Of a stretch of 56,991 nt of DNA, positions 25,581 to 35,405 are shown piece after piece; the stretch's first letter is position 1, and each line of letters starts with the position of its first letter. A model generated the notes under the pieces. The model saw only the letters and a program-made list of their open reading frames with translations. It was not told the origin of the DNA and searched no databases. The stretch spans positions 1-56,991 of the IMG/VR virus record IMGVR_UViG_3300025098_000048, one strand, 5' to 3'. The DNA comes from a virus. Made by a program: the position numbers and the translations under genes.

Positions 25581-26087
25581 ATGAGTAATTTAAACTTGGT
25601 TGATTTAAAAAAGAAGGCAGAAGACGCTTCAGTTGTTGATGTTAGAGATGTTGGCAAAGAGAAAGAAGCTGCTAAAGAAGTTGCACAAAAGATTAAGAAA
25701 GAGTATGTTGATAGAGAACTTAAGTTTGAAATATCATACGAAACTGAAAAGGGTTTGAAGAAAGCCACATTGTGCTCTGCCATTTTAGATAGCGAAGGAA
25801 GATTACGACAAGATAAAATTCTTATGCGACTATGTGATGGTTATGCATATGATGATTATCCTGTTGATACAAAAACACGTTATCAGTGTGTAGCAAGAAT
25901 TGTTTCACAGTTAAAAGATCCACCTGAGTGGGTTTTAGAAGTTGTAGGTTCTGATTTAGAGTTTTGTTATCATTTGGCCACGAGGTTAGTTGAGCACGAA
26001 ACCCGATACTTTCGAAACAGCAGTGATGAGAGTAGCGGAGAGAAGAAACCACAACGCTTTTCCATTGATTTTCCAGCGCTTAGCTAA
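25581..26087 (+). CDS. Tail assembly chaperone, upstream frame (168 aa)
   Basis: A helical, charged protein is encoded between tube and tape measure, the canonical site of G/GT-type chaperones that coat the tape measure during tail assembly. The coding frame overlaps a second frame (open from 25990 to 26337), which is the layout of a programmed frameshift pair. The second frame is displaced by +1 (equivalently -2), not the usual -1. Ribosome-binding site: GAGAGAGG. Confidence 0.75.
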   Translation: MSNLNLVDLKKKAEDASVVDVRDVGKEKEAAKEVAQKIKKEYVDRELKFEISYETEKGLKKATLCSAILDSEGRLRQDKILMRLCDGYAYDDYPVDTKTRYQCVARIVSQLKDPPEWVLEVVGSDLEFCYHLATRLVEHETRYFRNSSDESSGEKKPQRFSIDFPALS

Positions 26088-26337
26088 ATTACAGCTTCCA
26101 AACATAAATATCTTTAATGATGATGATTTATATTGCTGGGAGAATGTTGAGTTTTCATTGATGGCAATGCCTGATGATATATTTCAAGAGATGTATCAGC
26201 GACACTGGGAAGATCAGAACAACAAAAAGTTTGTTGAATCAATCGGCGACCCAATAATAGATGAAATAGAACAAGCATTCGTTAATGGTGGAAATCCAGA
26301 AGAAGCAATGCAACAATTCTTCTCAAAATATACTTAA
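26026..26337 (+). CDS. Tail assembly chaperone, frameshifted extension
   Basis: The frame is open from 25990 and has an ATG at 26026, but there is no good ribosome-binding site. Its product is therefore probably made by frameshifting from the upstream chaperone gene within the 98-base overlap. Candidate +1 slip sites are CGC TTT T (26055-26061) and GAT TTT C (26067-26073), where Phe tRNA could re-pair with TTT or TTC. The fusion would be about 250 residues. The sequence is acidic at the end (PEEAMQQFFSKYT). Confidence 0.65.
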   Translation: MRVAERRNHNAFPLIFQRLAKLQLPNINIFNDDDLYCWENVEFSLMAMPDDIFQEMYQRHWEDQNNKKFVESIGDPIIDEIEQAFVNGGNPEEAMQQFFSKYT

Positions 26338-26355
26338 ACAAATAGGAGATATTTT

Positions 26356-28563
26356 ATGCGACCAATACAAGGCACACCTTTCAGCGGAGGCTCCCCGATG
26401 GCTTCATCACCCGGAGCAAGAGCAATGGGTAAAGGTTTCGGAACATCAGCAATGAGTGGTGGTATGGGAGGTTTTTCAATGCCTCCTTTTGCTGCTGCAG
26501 GTATGATGGGTAAAAGTAGCCCTTTCGGTGGCGGTGGTTCTTCACCTTTTGGTGGTGGAGGCAAAGCCTTAGGTGATGGTATTAAAAAGCTTGTTTCAAG
26601 CAATAAAGATTTAATAGCAGCAATAAAAGATTTAACAAAGAGTATTCGAAGCTTAGAAAAAGGTGGAGGAATGGGCGGCGGTGCCGGTGGTGGTGCTGGT
26701 CGTATAGGCTTAGGTGGAGGAGGCTCTGATAACTTGAGCTCTCGTCTTCTCCAAAGAGCTGGCGGCGACACATCCCGGGTGAGCCAGGGCCTTGCTCAAG
26801 ATCGCTTGGCTGCTCTTCGTCAGCAAGGTGAGAATGCTGGACGAGGATTAAGCGGGCTACCCCAACAAGTATCAGGCGCAGCGCACGACCCTGCAAACAT
26901 AAATATGGGTGGAGGTGGAGGATTTGGAAACTTTGCAAGAGGTATTTTCGGTAGGGGTGCTTTATCTCCAACTGCTGGCATGCCATCAACCGTTCCTACA
27001 AGTGCTACTGGTTTGCCAGATGCGCCGTTTGATCCAAAAAATCCAGTGCATAGAAAATACGGCAGGGCTCAACAAGGTGTTCAGCAGGGAATAAATGATA
27101 GAAACTCAGCTGCTGCAAATTCACGTGGCGCACAGGCCGGCAGAATAGCACAAGCTGGATTTGGGCACTTATCAAATATGGGTTCAGGAACGAATATGGC
27201 TGAGATTGTTTCTCAGATACCATACGTTGGTGGTTTGCTTGCTGCTCCATTACAAGCATTAGCAGGACGTCAAAATATGGCTGCACAGATTGAAATGCCT
27301 TCTATGGTTTATTCAGGTGCTTCAACAGGTATGGCACAAGCTGGAAGCCCTATGGCGGCTAATGGAACGCTAATAAGCAATGCTGCTTCTAACTTAGGTA
27401 TGCAAGCTGGTGAAGCTTTAAATGCAGCAACACAAATAGTTCAGAGTGGTGGAACAAGAAGAAGAGTTTCAGCTGATGAACTAAGCAAAGCCGTTTCAAG
27501 CGGTTTAGGTTTTGGTTTGTATGGCCAAGCAGATGCTGGTATGCTAAGAGGTAGTGGCGTAAATGGATTAAGAGGATTTAGTGGGGATGATTTAAGAGGG
27601 CAAATGAATGCTCGAGGTTTAACAGGTGCAGGAGCAGCTAAGTATTTAGGATCAAGATTAGCTGTTGGTGAGCAATTCACAGCAATGGGTATAAGTTTAG
27701 GCAATGGAACTGATGCTCAGATAAACGGCCTTGAAAGTAGGGGTGGTCGAAGTTTCCAAGGTGATGCAGCAGCAAGTGCATATTCAAGAATAAGAATGAA
27801 AGGTGGCGTTCAAGCAGGCCAACAGTTAGGCAATACATTTTCAGGATTAGGTAATAACATACTAATGAGTGATGCTTTAGCTCAAACTGGCGGTGATTTT
27901 AAGAAGGCAAGAAGATTATTAGAAAGAATGGAGCCTTCTGTTATGAAAAACAAACTTCGTGAGCTATTAGGCGACGATGTTGGTGATATGGCAATGATGG
28001 GTATGGGATATACAACTGAAGAGATTGATGCTATCGGAACGGGAGGCGGGAAAACAACACCTCTAACAGGCGGTAAAAATGCAGGTGCTATTATAACTAA
28101 GGCAGATGCAGAAGCTAACTCAAGAAAACTAAAAGATACATACGATAATCAAGTAGAAAACATTAAGGCACTCATTAAAACAAATGAGAGAATCGAACAG
28201 AAACTACTTGATGGTTTAGATGTAAAAGATATGGAGGCTTTAATAGATACTATGTTAGGCCTTTCTGGCGTCATGAGAACAATAGCAACGGCAATACCTT
28301 TAGCGATTAAGAAATTTGCAGATATCTTTAGCGACGAAAGATTAAAAGAAAACATTAAACACATTGGCTATTCACCTTCAGGCTTAAAGGTATATACTTG
28401 GAAATATAAACATAATCCTTGTGCAACTTTTAGTGGTGTAATGGCGCAAGATTTATTAAAAACTAAACCTGAAGTATTATGTAAAGACGAGAGAGGTTTC
28501 TATATGGTAGATTACAGATTATTAGATGTTGAATGTAAAAACATAACGTTAGGAGCTTTCTAA
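26356..28563 (+). CDS. Tape measure protein with C-terminal S74-like chaperone domain (735 aa)
   Basis: It lies right after the chaperone pair, where the tape measure is expected, and sets tail length. The N-terminal 250 residues are very Gly/Met/Ala-rich, and the middle is Ala/Gly-rich with helical stretches. The last 77 residues are unexpected: SDERLKENIKHIGYSPSGLK, TWKYK, TFSGVMAQDLLKTKPEVL and FYMVDYRLL. This matches the intramolecular chaperone (peptidase S74) domain normally found on tail fibres and endosialidases, with the usual cleavage site Ser659-Asp660. Its stop codon overlaps the next ATG. Confidence 0.75.
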   Translation: MRPIQGTPFSGGSPMASSPGARAMGKGFGTSAMSGGMGGFSMPPFAAAGMMGKSSPFGGGGSSPFGGGGKALGDGIKKLVSSNKDLIAAIKDLTKSIRSLEKGGGMGGGAGGGAGRIGLGGGGSDNLSSRLLQRAGGDTSRVSQGLAQDRLAALRQQGENAGRGLSGLPQQVSGAAHDPANINMGGGGGFGNFARGIFGRGALSPTAGMPSTVPTSATGLPDAPFDPKNPVHRKYGRAQQGVQQGINDRNSAAANSRGAQAGRIAQAGFGHLSNMGSGTNMAEIVSQIPYVGGLLAAPLQALAGRQNMAAQIEMPSMVYSGASTGMAQAGSPMAANGTLISNAASNLGMQAGEALNAATQIVQSGGTRRRVSADELSKAVSSGLGFGLYGQADAGMLRGSGVNGLRGFSGDDLRGQMNARGLTGAGAAKYLGSRLAVGEQFTAMGISLGNGTDAQINGLESRGGRSFQGDAAASAYSRIRMKGGVQAGQQLGNTFSGLGNNILMSDALAQTGGDFKKARRLLERMEPSVMKNKLRELLGDDVGDMAMMGMGYTTEEIDAIGTGGGKTTPLTGGKNAGAIITKADAEANSRKLKDTYDNQVENIKALIKTNERIEQKLLDGLDVKDMEALIDTMLGLSGVMRTIATAIPLAIKKFADIFSDERLKENIKHIGYSPSGLKVYTWKYKHNPCATFSGVMAQDLLKTKPEVLCKDERGFYMVDYRLLDVECKNITLGAF

Positions 28564-31127
28564 TGGCAACAGGTGGTTCAACAGCAGGAACTCCTATTAA
28601 AGCATCAGGAGCAGCACCTGCATCTCAAAGTTATGAGTTTAATGATATGACGATATCTGCAAGGTTAAAAACAAACACTATACCTAATAGAGAGAATATG
28701 CGTAATGTTATATCACGTTCATTAAAGGAAGTTTATAACGAAACTAAAAATTCAAAAAACGATTTTTATCTATTACATACGTGGAGCTCTCCTATACCTA
28801 TTTCTTTAACAAGTTATATTACTGCAGTTTCAAGAAATGAAGGTTTAAAAGGCGGAAATCTTAGCTTAACCTTGAAAATGCCTTTTGCATTAATGAGAAC
28901 AGTATTTTCAGATGAAGTTGATACTATAACAACAGGCCAGTTTATAACAGTTAGGCATTATGCATCATTAGATATGAAAACAGAAACAGCTTCTGTTTAT
29001 GAAAAGTTAGATAATGGTTCTTTAAAGATAACAAAATCTAAAGTTAAACCGAGAACTACTTCTTTTTTTGGTATGATAACAAGCATACAGCAAACATTTT
29101 CAAATGTTGATGGAATAGATAACTATGCACAGGTTCAAATTGAAGCAAGAGATTTTATTGAGCCTATAAGAAACTGCAACTATGTTGTTATGCCAGGAAA
29201 CTTGCAAAAATCTGAAGATGGTGGAACTGAATCTGTTGCTAATAATAGTGAAATGAAGTTTTTATCAAACTTTATTATGTCGAGCAAAGAATGGGCAAAA
29301 CACATTAAAGAGATGGCTGATTTTGCTTCTGCAGAACATGATTTTCAAGAAGTAATACAAAACTTCATAACAAACTTTGGTTATATGTTAGTGCCACCTT
29401 CAGTAGGAATGAGTGTGTTAGAGTTTGTAAAAATATCAAAAGCATATCATCTCACGATCAGCAAAGGTGTTGCAGCACAAGTAGGTGTAGGTAATCAACA
29501 AACAAATACATCAGCTGGTAGCACTTGGACGACTTCTGGTGATATGCAATTCACAGCATTTCTAATGAGTATGCAAAGCCAATATCAATATTTTAAATCA
29601 ATGGATATGCTTTCATCAATGGCAGGAAGAGAGCTTGGGTTTTTATCACGTAAAGAAATCATTGCAAGAGCAAAAGCCAGAGCTAAAGCAGGTGGAAGTG
29701 CAGCTGGTGCAAGAGGAAAAGCAGATGCATCTGTAGAGAATGCAACAACTGGCCCATCTCCACGTTCATCAAGAACTGGTGGTATGAATAATACTTTACT
29801 TGGTGATAGAATAGGTGATATAATCGTAGTTGCAACAAAAAAATCAGATGTGCCAAAGAGCTCAATATGGTATCAGATGTTGCCAGAAAAACCTCCATAT
29901 CAAAGATTTATAACAAAGTTTCAGGGTGCTTTAAACACAAGAGGATCTGCTTGGAATAGAGTAATAGGCACATTTGTTTCTGATGATAGAATGATAGAGA
30001 TGATACCCACGTTAATACCTTTTTATAAAGAAGATTTACAAAGTGATGTTACAGGTGAGATTAGAAAAGTTGAAGGAAAAGATACATTAGTTTCAGAAGG
30101 AACCACAGCATTTAAACCTCGTGGGCGCATAACAAAAGCATTAGGTGCTCAACCAACGCTAATATATAGAATAAAACCTCGGCACTGGAATACACAGCTA
30201 AACAAAGATTTTTTAAATAAACAGTATTCATCTTTTGTTGAAAGCTATGATGCAGAAGCTATATACCCAATCCAATATCCTTTATCAGCTGAAGATGATT
30301 CAGTAAAAAGCAATGTTTCAATTAAAACAGATGAGTTATTACAAAACTCTTTATTACCTTTGAGTGGTGATAATGTTTTTGATTTTAATGCAACTTGGGT
30401 AGAAGCTAATAGAATAAACGGAACGTATATTGAAAGTTCTCTTTTAACAAACAGATCAGGTTTTGAAACAGGTGTTTTATCATCACCTATTATTGATATA
30501 TACGATGCATATAAATATGGCTTACGTTTATTCGAAGGCACATATCCGTATTTTAATGTTAGAAAGAAAAACGGTGATAAACTGCCAACAGCAGCAGCAG
30601 CTTCTAAAGGTGGTAAAAATTCAGCAGCAAGATTACTACATAAAAAAATAAATACTGCTTTTGCTGAAGAAATGTATTTAACATATGGTAATGGTAATAG
30701 ATATGCACAAGGAAGTTTAACATGCAACTTTCAGGGAAGCGCAGATTGGGGCCCAGGTAAATGGGGTTATATGTTTTTACGACCATTCGGCGAAGGCTCA
30801 GATGAAGTTATTTCACAGATAGGTTCAGATAGATATCAAGAAGTTGCAGGTCGAGGTGCTTCAAAAAATGGAAGAGTTCCAGGTGGCAGCAATGATTATT
30901 CAGATCCAACTCAAGCTGCTTATAAGTTTGGCAACTATAATACATTAGGAGGCACAGAAAATGTTTTCTTCTTTTACATCGACAGCATATCACATAATCA
31001 ATCTGTTGATTTTAGAGGCCATAAGATGGAAAGAACAACCATAAACTTCAGTAGAGGGAGTTGGCATAAACTCCCACCGATTATGCCAGAAGTTAGATTC
31101 GTTGAAAAAGCAGTAGGGAATAAATAA
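28563..31127 (+). CDS. Putative baseplate hub / tail protein (854 aa)
   Basis: A large protein follows the tape measure and precedes the spike gene, in the usual place of the central hub. Residues about 70-210 are beta-rich and hub-like (SSPIPISLTSYITAVSRNEG, FGMITSIQQTFSNVDG). An Ala/Lys-rich linker with RAKARAKAGGSAAGARGKAD lies near 370. The remainder includes many Tyr and Asn. No enzyme motif is seen. The hub call rests on gene order and length. The start overlaps the previous stop and the end overlaps the next ATG. Confidence 0.65.
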   Translation: MATGGSTAGTPIKASGAAPASQSYEFNDMTISARLKTNTIPNRENMRNVISRSLKEVYNETKNSKNDFYLLHTWSSPIPISLTSYITAVSRNEGLKGGNLSLTLKMPFALMRTVFSDEVDTITTGQFITVRHYASLDMKTETASVYEKLDNGSLKITKSKVKPRTTSFFGMITSIQQTFSNVDGIDNYAQVQIEARDFIEPIRNCNYVVMPGNLQKSEDGGTESVANNSEMKFLSNFIMSSKEWAKHIKEMADFASAEHDFQEVIQNFITNFGYMLVPPSVGMSVLEFVKISKAYHLTISKGVAAQVGVGNQQTNTSAGSTWTTSGDMQFTAFLMSMQSQYQYFKSMDMLSSMAGRELGFLSRKEIIARAKARAKAGGSAAGARGKADASVENATTGPSPRSSRTGGMNNTLLGDRIGDIIVVATKKSDVPKSSIWYQMLPEKPPYQRFITKFQGALNTRGSAWNRVIGTFVSDDRMIEMIPTLIPFYKEDLQSDVTGEIRKVEGKDTLVSEGTTAFKPRGRITKALGAQPTLIYRIKPRHWNTQLNKDFLNKQYSSFVESYDAEAIYPIQYPLSAEDDSVKSNVSIKTDELLQNSLLPLSGDNVFDFNATWVEANRINGTYIESSLLTNRSGFETGVLSSPIIDIYDAYKYGLRLFEGTYPYFNVRKKNGDKLPTAAAASKGGKNSAARLLHKKINTAFAEEMYLTYGNGNRYAQGSLTCNFQGSADWGPGKWGYMFLRPFGEGSDEVISQIGSDRYQEVAGRGASKNGRVPGGSNDYSDPTQAAYKFGNYNTLGGTENVFFFYIDSISHNQSVDFRGHKMERTTINFSRGSWHKLPPIMPEVRFVEKAVGNK

Positions 31128-31969
31128 TGTTTAATATTAGTGATAAGCCTTTTGTTTTTGCTGGTAAAAAAGCTTCATTTATAAATGCACAGATAACTGA
31201 TGTTTCAATAGATGAAGATACAAATAAAGTTTTTGTTGATTGCGTTGATGATAGAGGTGAAGTTTATATAGAAGTTTTTGTTTTATTGCCGGTTGGTGGA
31301 GGAATGAATACTTGGGGTAATTTGCCTGTTGAGGTAGATAATCAAGTAGTTATATTTACTCCAGCAGAAGGTGAGCCTATGGTTATAGGAAGCCAGTTTA
31401 AACCAAACGACGTTGATGTTATTTCAGAGCAAACAGTTGCAACAGATGCAGATAGTGATGTTATTGAGTATTCAACAAGTGATTACGTCGTATCAAACTA
31501 TAACTCAGAAATGACGTTAGCAAAACTTAATGGGCTTATCCTTAATACCAATCAAGATGCAAGATTACAACTAAACGGGGATAACTCTGTGTTTCGTATT
31601 TCAAAAGGCGGAGCAACTATAGATAATCCTCTGAATGGCCAACAGTTTATAGATACTCTATTTTCATACCTTGCACTATTAGAAGCTAAAGTAAATGCAA
31701 ACAGCGCAGCAATAGGAGCACAAGCACCTTATTCAAGTGCAGCAGCAACGGCAGCAGCAGGCGTTCATACCGCAGCAGCAGCAACAGCAACCGGAGCAGG
31801 CAATGCAGTATTAGCAGCATCAGAAACAGCAGCTGCCGAACAAGATGCTGCAGCAGCAGCAAACATAACATCAACTGCTTCAACTGCTGCAACAGCTTTA
31901 ACAACAACTTCAGCTCAAACTAAAACTCAAGCTGAAGGTAATTTAAATCTAAATATAAAGATACCATAG
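31127..31969 (+). CDS. Putative baseplate spike protein (280 aa)
   Basis: The N-terminal 110 residues are an OB-fold-like beta domain (VFVDCVDDRGEVYIEVFVLL, then GNLPVEVDNQVVIFTP and GEPMVIGSQF), as in gpV/gp5-type spike proteins. A short beta stretch follows. The last 90 residues are an Ala/Thr-rich low-complexity helix rather than a clear spike helix. It lies between the hub and the gp25-containing gene. The ORF has no Cys-rich apex that would mark a PAAR-type tip. Confidence 0.65.
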   Translation: MFNISDKPFVFAGKKASFINAQITDVSIDEDTNKVFVDCVDDRGEVYIEVFVLLPVGGGMNTWGNLPVEVDNQVVIFTPAEGEPMVIGSQFKPNDVDVISEQTVATDADSDVIEYSTSDYVVSNYNSEMTLAKLNGLILNTNQDARLQLNGDNSVFRISKGGATIDNPLNGQQFIDTLFSYLALLEAKVNANSAAIGAQAPYSSAAATAAAGVHTAAAATATGAGNAVLAASETAAAEQDAAAAANITSTASTAATALTTTSAQTKTQAEGNLNLNIKIP

Positions 31970-31977
31970 GAGAAATA

Positions 31978-33912
31978 ATGTCGAACTATAACCCTGCGAA
32001 AGGTTTTTTAGATGCAATAAAAGGTTTTTCGTCAAGATACTCAAGAGCTTATGTTGCTGGTATAACACCACCTTTTGGAATGGGTGGAGCGTATGGTTTA
32101 TTACGAATCCCTGCTAAATATTACTTAGAAGTTAGAGACGCAACTGGTATAATCTTTACAACAGCTTTTCCGATTGATCCATCAAACGTTCAAATAGGTA
32201 GAGCAAACCCAATACGTTTAACACATACTTTAACTGGAACATTTAGAGAGATATCACAACATAAAGAACATCAAATAACTATTTCAGGTAGAACAGGATT
32301 AGATAGCAGAGGAGGATATAATAGAGATGGTGGAGTAATGTTTCAAGACGCAATCACAATCTTTAAAGAGTTTGATGAAATGCTTAAACATTATGTTGAA
32401 ACTGCAGCATTAGAATTTGGCCAAACATCTAATCTAAGAACAAGAGATGCTTACAGAGTAGTTGATGGTTCAATGAATATAACCGGCGGCACAGGCCCTG
32501 GTGGATTACATATGGTTTTAAGATGTATTGATGAAGATGCACATTTTATAGTTGAGCCGATGGCATTTAACTATGGTCGTGATGCAAATACAAATAGATT
32601 TGATTTTCAATACTCTATTCAATTCAAAGCATATGATTTTGCTTACTTAACGAAAGATTACCCAGCTATTCTTGGAGTTTTAGATGGTGTAGATAGCACA
32701 GTAGGAGCCGCATTAGGATACGTTCAGTTGCTTGATAACGCTGTTAATAATGTAAGTAATGATTACGTTGATGGATTTAGAGATTCAATATCACAGATAA
32801 AAGATGTTTCTAAAGTTATTGCTAATCTAATGAACTCAACTGGTGGATTACTAACAAATATCGGTGGCATAGTTTCAGATTTTAATGAAGTTATTGATAC
32901 CTTTAGAAGTGGTGGGCCGATAAATAGCTCTATTGAAAATCTTCAAGCATCTGCAGGTTTATTAGGTGCAAGCCTTGGTTTAACAGCTGAAGAAGTGGCA
33001 GCAGAAGATGCTAATGCATATCCACAAAATCAAGCTATTTTAGAAATACAGAAACAAGCAATAGTTACACACAAAGAAGCAGATATTGAACCTCCTGAGC
33101 CTGAATCTGAGCAAGAGTTTCATGAGTTTGCAAACTTTACTGCTATTTCAAACATAATAAAAAATACTTCACAAATAGCAAGAAAAAGTGTTGATAGAAA
33201 CTATTTTGAAAACAGAAGAAGAAATAAAGCTGGCAATAAATATGTATTAGGAGAATACTTGAGTAATGAGAGTAATCTTTCAGCATTAACAAAAGGTGCC
33301 GGTATTTCTGCAGCAGGAACTGGATTTTCAAAAAATGTTCCAAGATATGTTCATACTCTGCAAAAAGATGATGATTTAAGAAGAATATCTTTAAAATATT
33401 TTCAAACAGATACAGTTGCTGAAGAAATAAAAGATTTAAATGGTTGGAGAGATTTTAGGCGAATGGCTAACGGAAACTTCCCAGAAATAGGTGATAAGAT
33501 TTATATTCCACTCGAAGGAATGCAAAAAAGAATGAACCCGTTTGCACCATTAGGTGATTACCATTCAACTGATATACAGTGTGAAATAGATGATTTAGAG
33601 TTTAACAACATTTCAGGTGATATTGAGTTAGTGGGTGGAAGAGAAAATATTAAACAAACTATAAAAAATATTTTATTTACTAATGAAGGTGATGTATGTT
33701 TATACCCTTCTTTTGGTGTTAAAAACGTTACAATTGATGATCCAGTTTATGCAGCTGCTGTTATTCGAGAAGCTGTTATTGCAAACCCTCGTATTGTTGA
33801 TGTAAATAATATAGTTATTGAGCAAGTAGATGATAGGCTTGTTATAACAATGAACGTTAAACTTGTTGATAATGATACTATGCAAGTTACAGCGCCTATA
33901 CCTGGCGCATAA
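31978..33912 (+). CDS. Baseplate wedge protein with LysM and gp25 domains (644 aa)
   Basis: Three parts are visible. The N-terminal 330 residues are a beta-rich region with no recognised family. Residues about 455-510 resemble a LysM peptidoglycan-binding or structural domain (YVHTLQKDDDLRRISLKYFQ, then IGDKIYIPLEG). Residues 525-644 match the GPW/gp25 baseplate wedge family (IKQTIKNILFTNEGDVCLYP and SFGVKN). Joining LysM and gp25 in one chain after a large N-terminal part is unusual, as these are often separate genes. The start follows TAGGAGAAATA. Confidence 0.75.
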   Translation: MSNYNPAKGFLDAIKGFSSRYSRAYVAGITPPFGMGGAYGLLRIPAKYYLEVRDATGIIFTTAFPIDPSNVQIGRANPIRLTHTLTGTFREISQHKEHQITISGRTGLDSRGGYNRDGGVMFQDAITIFKEFDEMLKHYVETAALEFGQTSNLRTRDAYRVVDGSMNITGGTGPGGLHMVLRCIDEDAHFIVEPMAFNYGRDANTNRFDFQYSIQFKAYDFAYLTKDYPAILGVLDGVDSTVGAALGYVQLLDNAVNNVSNDYVDGFRDSISQIKDVSKVIANLMNSTGGLLTNIGGIVSDFNEVIDTFRSGGPINSSIENLQASAGLLGASLGLTAEEVAAEDANAYPQNQAILEIQKQAIVTHKEADIEPPEPESEQEFHEFANFTAISNIIKNTSQIARKSVDRNYFENRRRNKAGNKYVLGEYLSNESNLSALTKGAGISAAGTGFSKNVPRYVHTLQKDDDLRRISLKYFQTDTVAEEIKDLNGWRDFRRMANGNFPEIGDKIYIPLEGMQKRMNPFAPLGDYHSTDIQCEIDDLEFNNISGDIELVGGRENIKQTIKNILFTNEGDVCLYPSFGVKNVTIDDPVYAAAVIREAVIANPRIVDVNNIVIEQVDDRLVITMNVKLVDNDTMQVTAPIPGA

Positions 33913-33947
33913 AAATGTTAAAATAACTTCAAAATGAGGTTAAAAAT

Positions 33948-33958
33948 AATATATACTA
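33948..33958 (+). promoter_or_regulatory. Promoter-like motif AATATATACTA
   Basis: A copy of the recurrent motif lies in the 69-base gap before baseplate J, with GTTAAAA elements at 33917 and 33939. ATATATGAGGAGA provides the ribosome-binding site just downstream. Confidence 0.45.
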
Positions 33959-33981
33959 ATATATGAGGAGATTAAAAACAA

Positions 33982-35388
33982 ATGGCATTTACACCGAGAA
34001 CAAACGGCCAAATTCTTAGAGAGCTAACTTCTAAGGTAGTTGCCCGAACTGATTTAAATGATGTGCAAGTTGGTAGCACATTACATATTATACTTCAAGC
34101 TTTAGCAACAGAAATCGGCAATACAGAAGCTCGTATGTATAATGTTAGAGAAAGCTTCAATATCAATAGTGCAACCGGCATTGATTTAGATGAAAGAGTT
34201 GCTGATTTACCACCCGTTGGTATATCAAGAAAGAAATCTGCAAGAGCTGCTGGTGCTGTATTAAAAATAACTATTCTGGCTCAAGCACAAGATTTATTAA
34301 TCCCAGCTGGCTCTCGAGTTAGTAGAAGTTCAGATGGAACAACGTATGAAACAGCATTAGATTATATTATCCCAGCAGGTGATGATGATATTGATGGAGT
34401 TTATATTGTTGCAACAACTGGTGGATTAATAGGCAATGCAGATGCAGGTAATATAGATACAATAGCAACAATGCCTTCTGAAGTTATTAAAGTTGAGAAT
34501 CTTCAGCCACTTACAAATGGTATTGATGAAGAAGAAGATAATAGTTTAAGAGATAGAGCACTAAGATACATTAGAAGTTTAGGTCGCTCACAAAAAGAAG
34601 CTATAGAGTTTTTAGGTTTAAACTTCATTGATAGTAATGGAACCTCGTTTAAGTTTGCAAAGGTATGGGAAAATCCTGAAAAACTGGGTTATTCTGAGCT
34701 TATTGTTGATGATGGTAGTGGATTATCAAACATGGCTGTGCCGGGAACAACATATACAGATACAGTTCCTGCTGGTGGCTGTGATATGATACAACACGAA
34801 CGTCCTGCAACTGATGTTATCAAAGCATCAGAAGGCCAACTAACTATATCACGAGGCGGAGTTCCTGTGCTTATAGGAGAAAGCTCTTATACATCAATAC
34901 CAGAACGAGGTTTAATATTTTTTAACGACCCAACGTTTTTACAAGAAGGTGATGTTTGGAGCATACAAAATTACGATGTTTATAGAGGTGCTATTGCAGA
35001 ACTTCAAAGTGAAATAGAAGGTAATCCAAATAGAGCAAGTATTCTCACAGGATTTAGAGCTGCTGGAACACGTGTTAAAGTTGAAGCGCCAGATGTTAAA
35101 TACATTGGTTTATCAATAGGTATATACGTTGCTACAGATGCAAATTATCCTGCTGTTAAAACTGCAGTTGAGAAAACAACTCTAAACTTTATAAATAATC
35201 TTGGAATAGGTGTTGCGCTTTATCCTTCACAGCTTGCTCGAGCAATACAAGATGCTTCTCCAGTTAGAGGCGTTGAACTATATGTGAAAAATACAACAAA
35301 CAAACTTGGTATAATATACCCAGGCTCAAACAGAAGAGTTCTTAGAGCAAGAGCTGTAGATATTATAACATCAAATCAGTCGTCATAA
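33982..35388 (+). CDS. Baseplate J-like protein (468 aa)
   Basis: This protein joins wedges around the baseplate. Residues 1-80 and the mid-section (QDLLIPAGSRVSRSSDGTTY, AGDDDIDGVYIVATTGGLIG, NIDTIATMPSEV) match the baseplate J/gp47 family. The C-terminal half has the usual beta-rich region and ends near LYPSQLARAIQDASPVRGV. It follows the gp25 domain gene, as in Mu- and P2-type baseplates. Confidence 0.88.
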   Translation: MAFTPRTNGQILRELTSKVVARTDLNDVQVGSTLHIILQALATEIGNTEARMYNVRESFNINSATGIDLDERVADLPPVGISRKKSARAAGAVLKITILAQAQDLLIPAGSRVSRSSDGTTYETALDYIIPAGDDDIDGVYIVATTGGLIGNADAGNIDTIATMPSEVIKVENLQPLTNGIDEEEDNSLRDRALRYIRSLGRSQKEAIEFLGLNFIDSNGTSFKFAKVWENPEKLGYSELIVDDGSGLSNMAVPGTTYTDTVPAGGCDMIQHERPATDVIKASEGQLTISRGGVPVLIGESSYTSIPERGLIFFNDPTFLQEGDVWSIQNYDVYRGAIAELQSEIEGNPNRASILTGFRAAGTRVKVEAPDVKYIGLSIGIYVATDANYPAVKTAVEKTTLNFINNLGIGVALYPSQLARAIQDASPVRGVELYVKNTTNKLGIIYPGSNRRVLRARAVDIITSNQSS

Positions 35389-35405
35389 CATTAACGGAGT
35401 TTTAA

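Noticed and set aside
26334-26771. A Pro/Leu-rich leftward frame opposite the tape measure
   Set aside because: Its composition mirrors the Gly-rich tape-measure sequence in reverse, and it has no ribosome-binding site.
31686-31907. A Leu-rich leftward frame that looks like a membrane protein
   Set aside because: It is the reverse reading of the Ala-rich spike tail and has no start signals.
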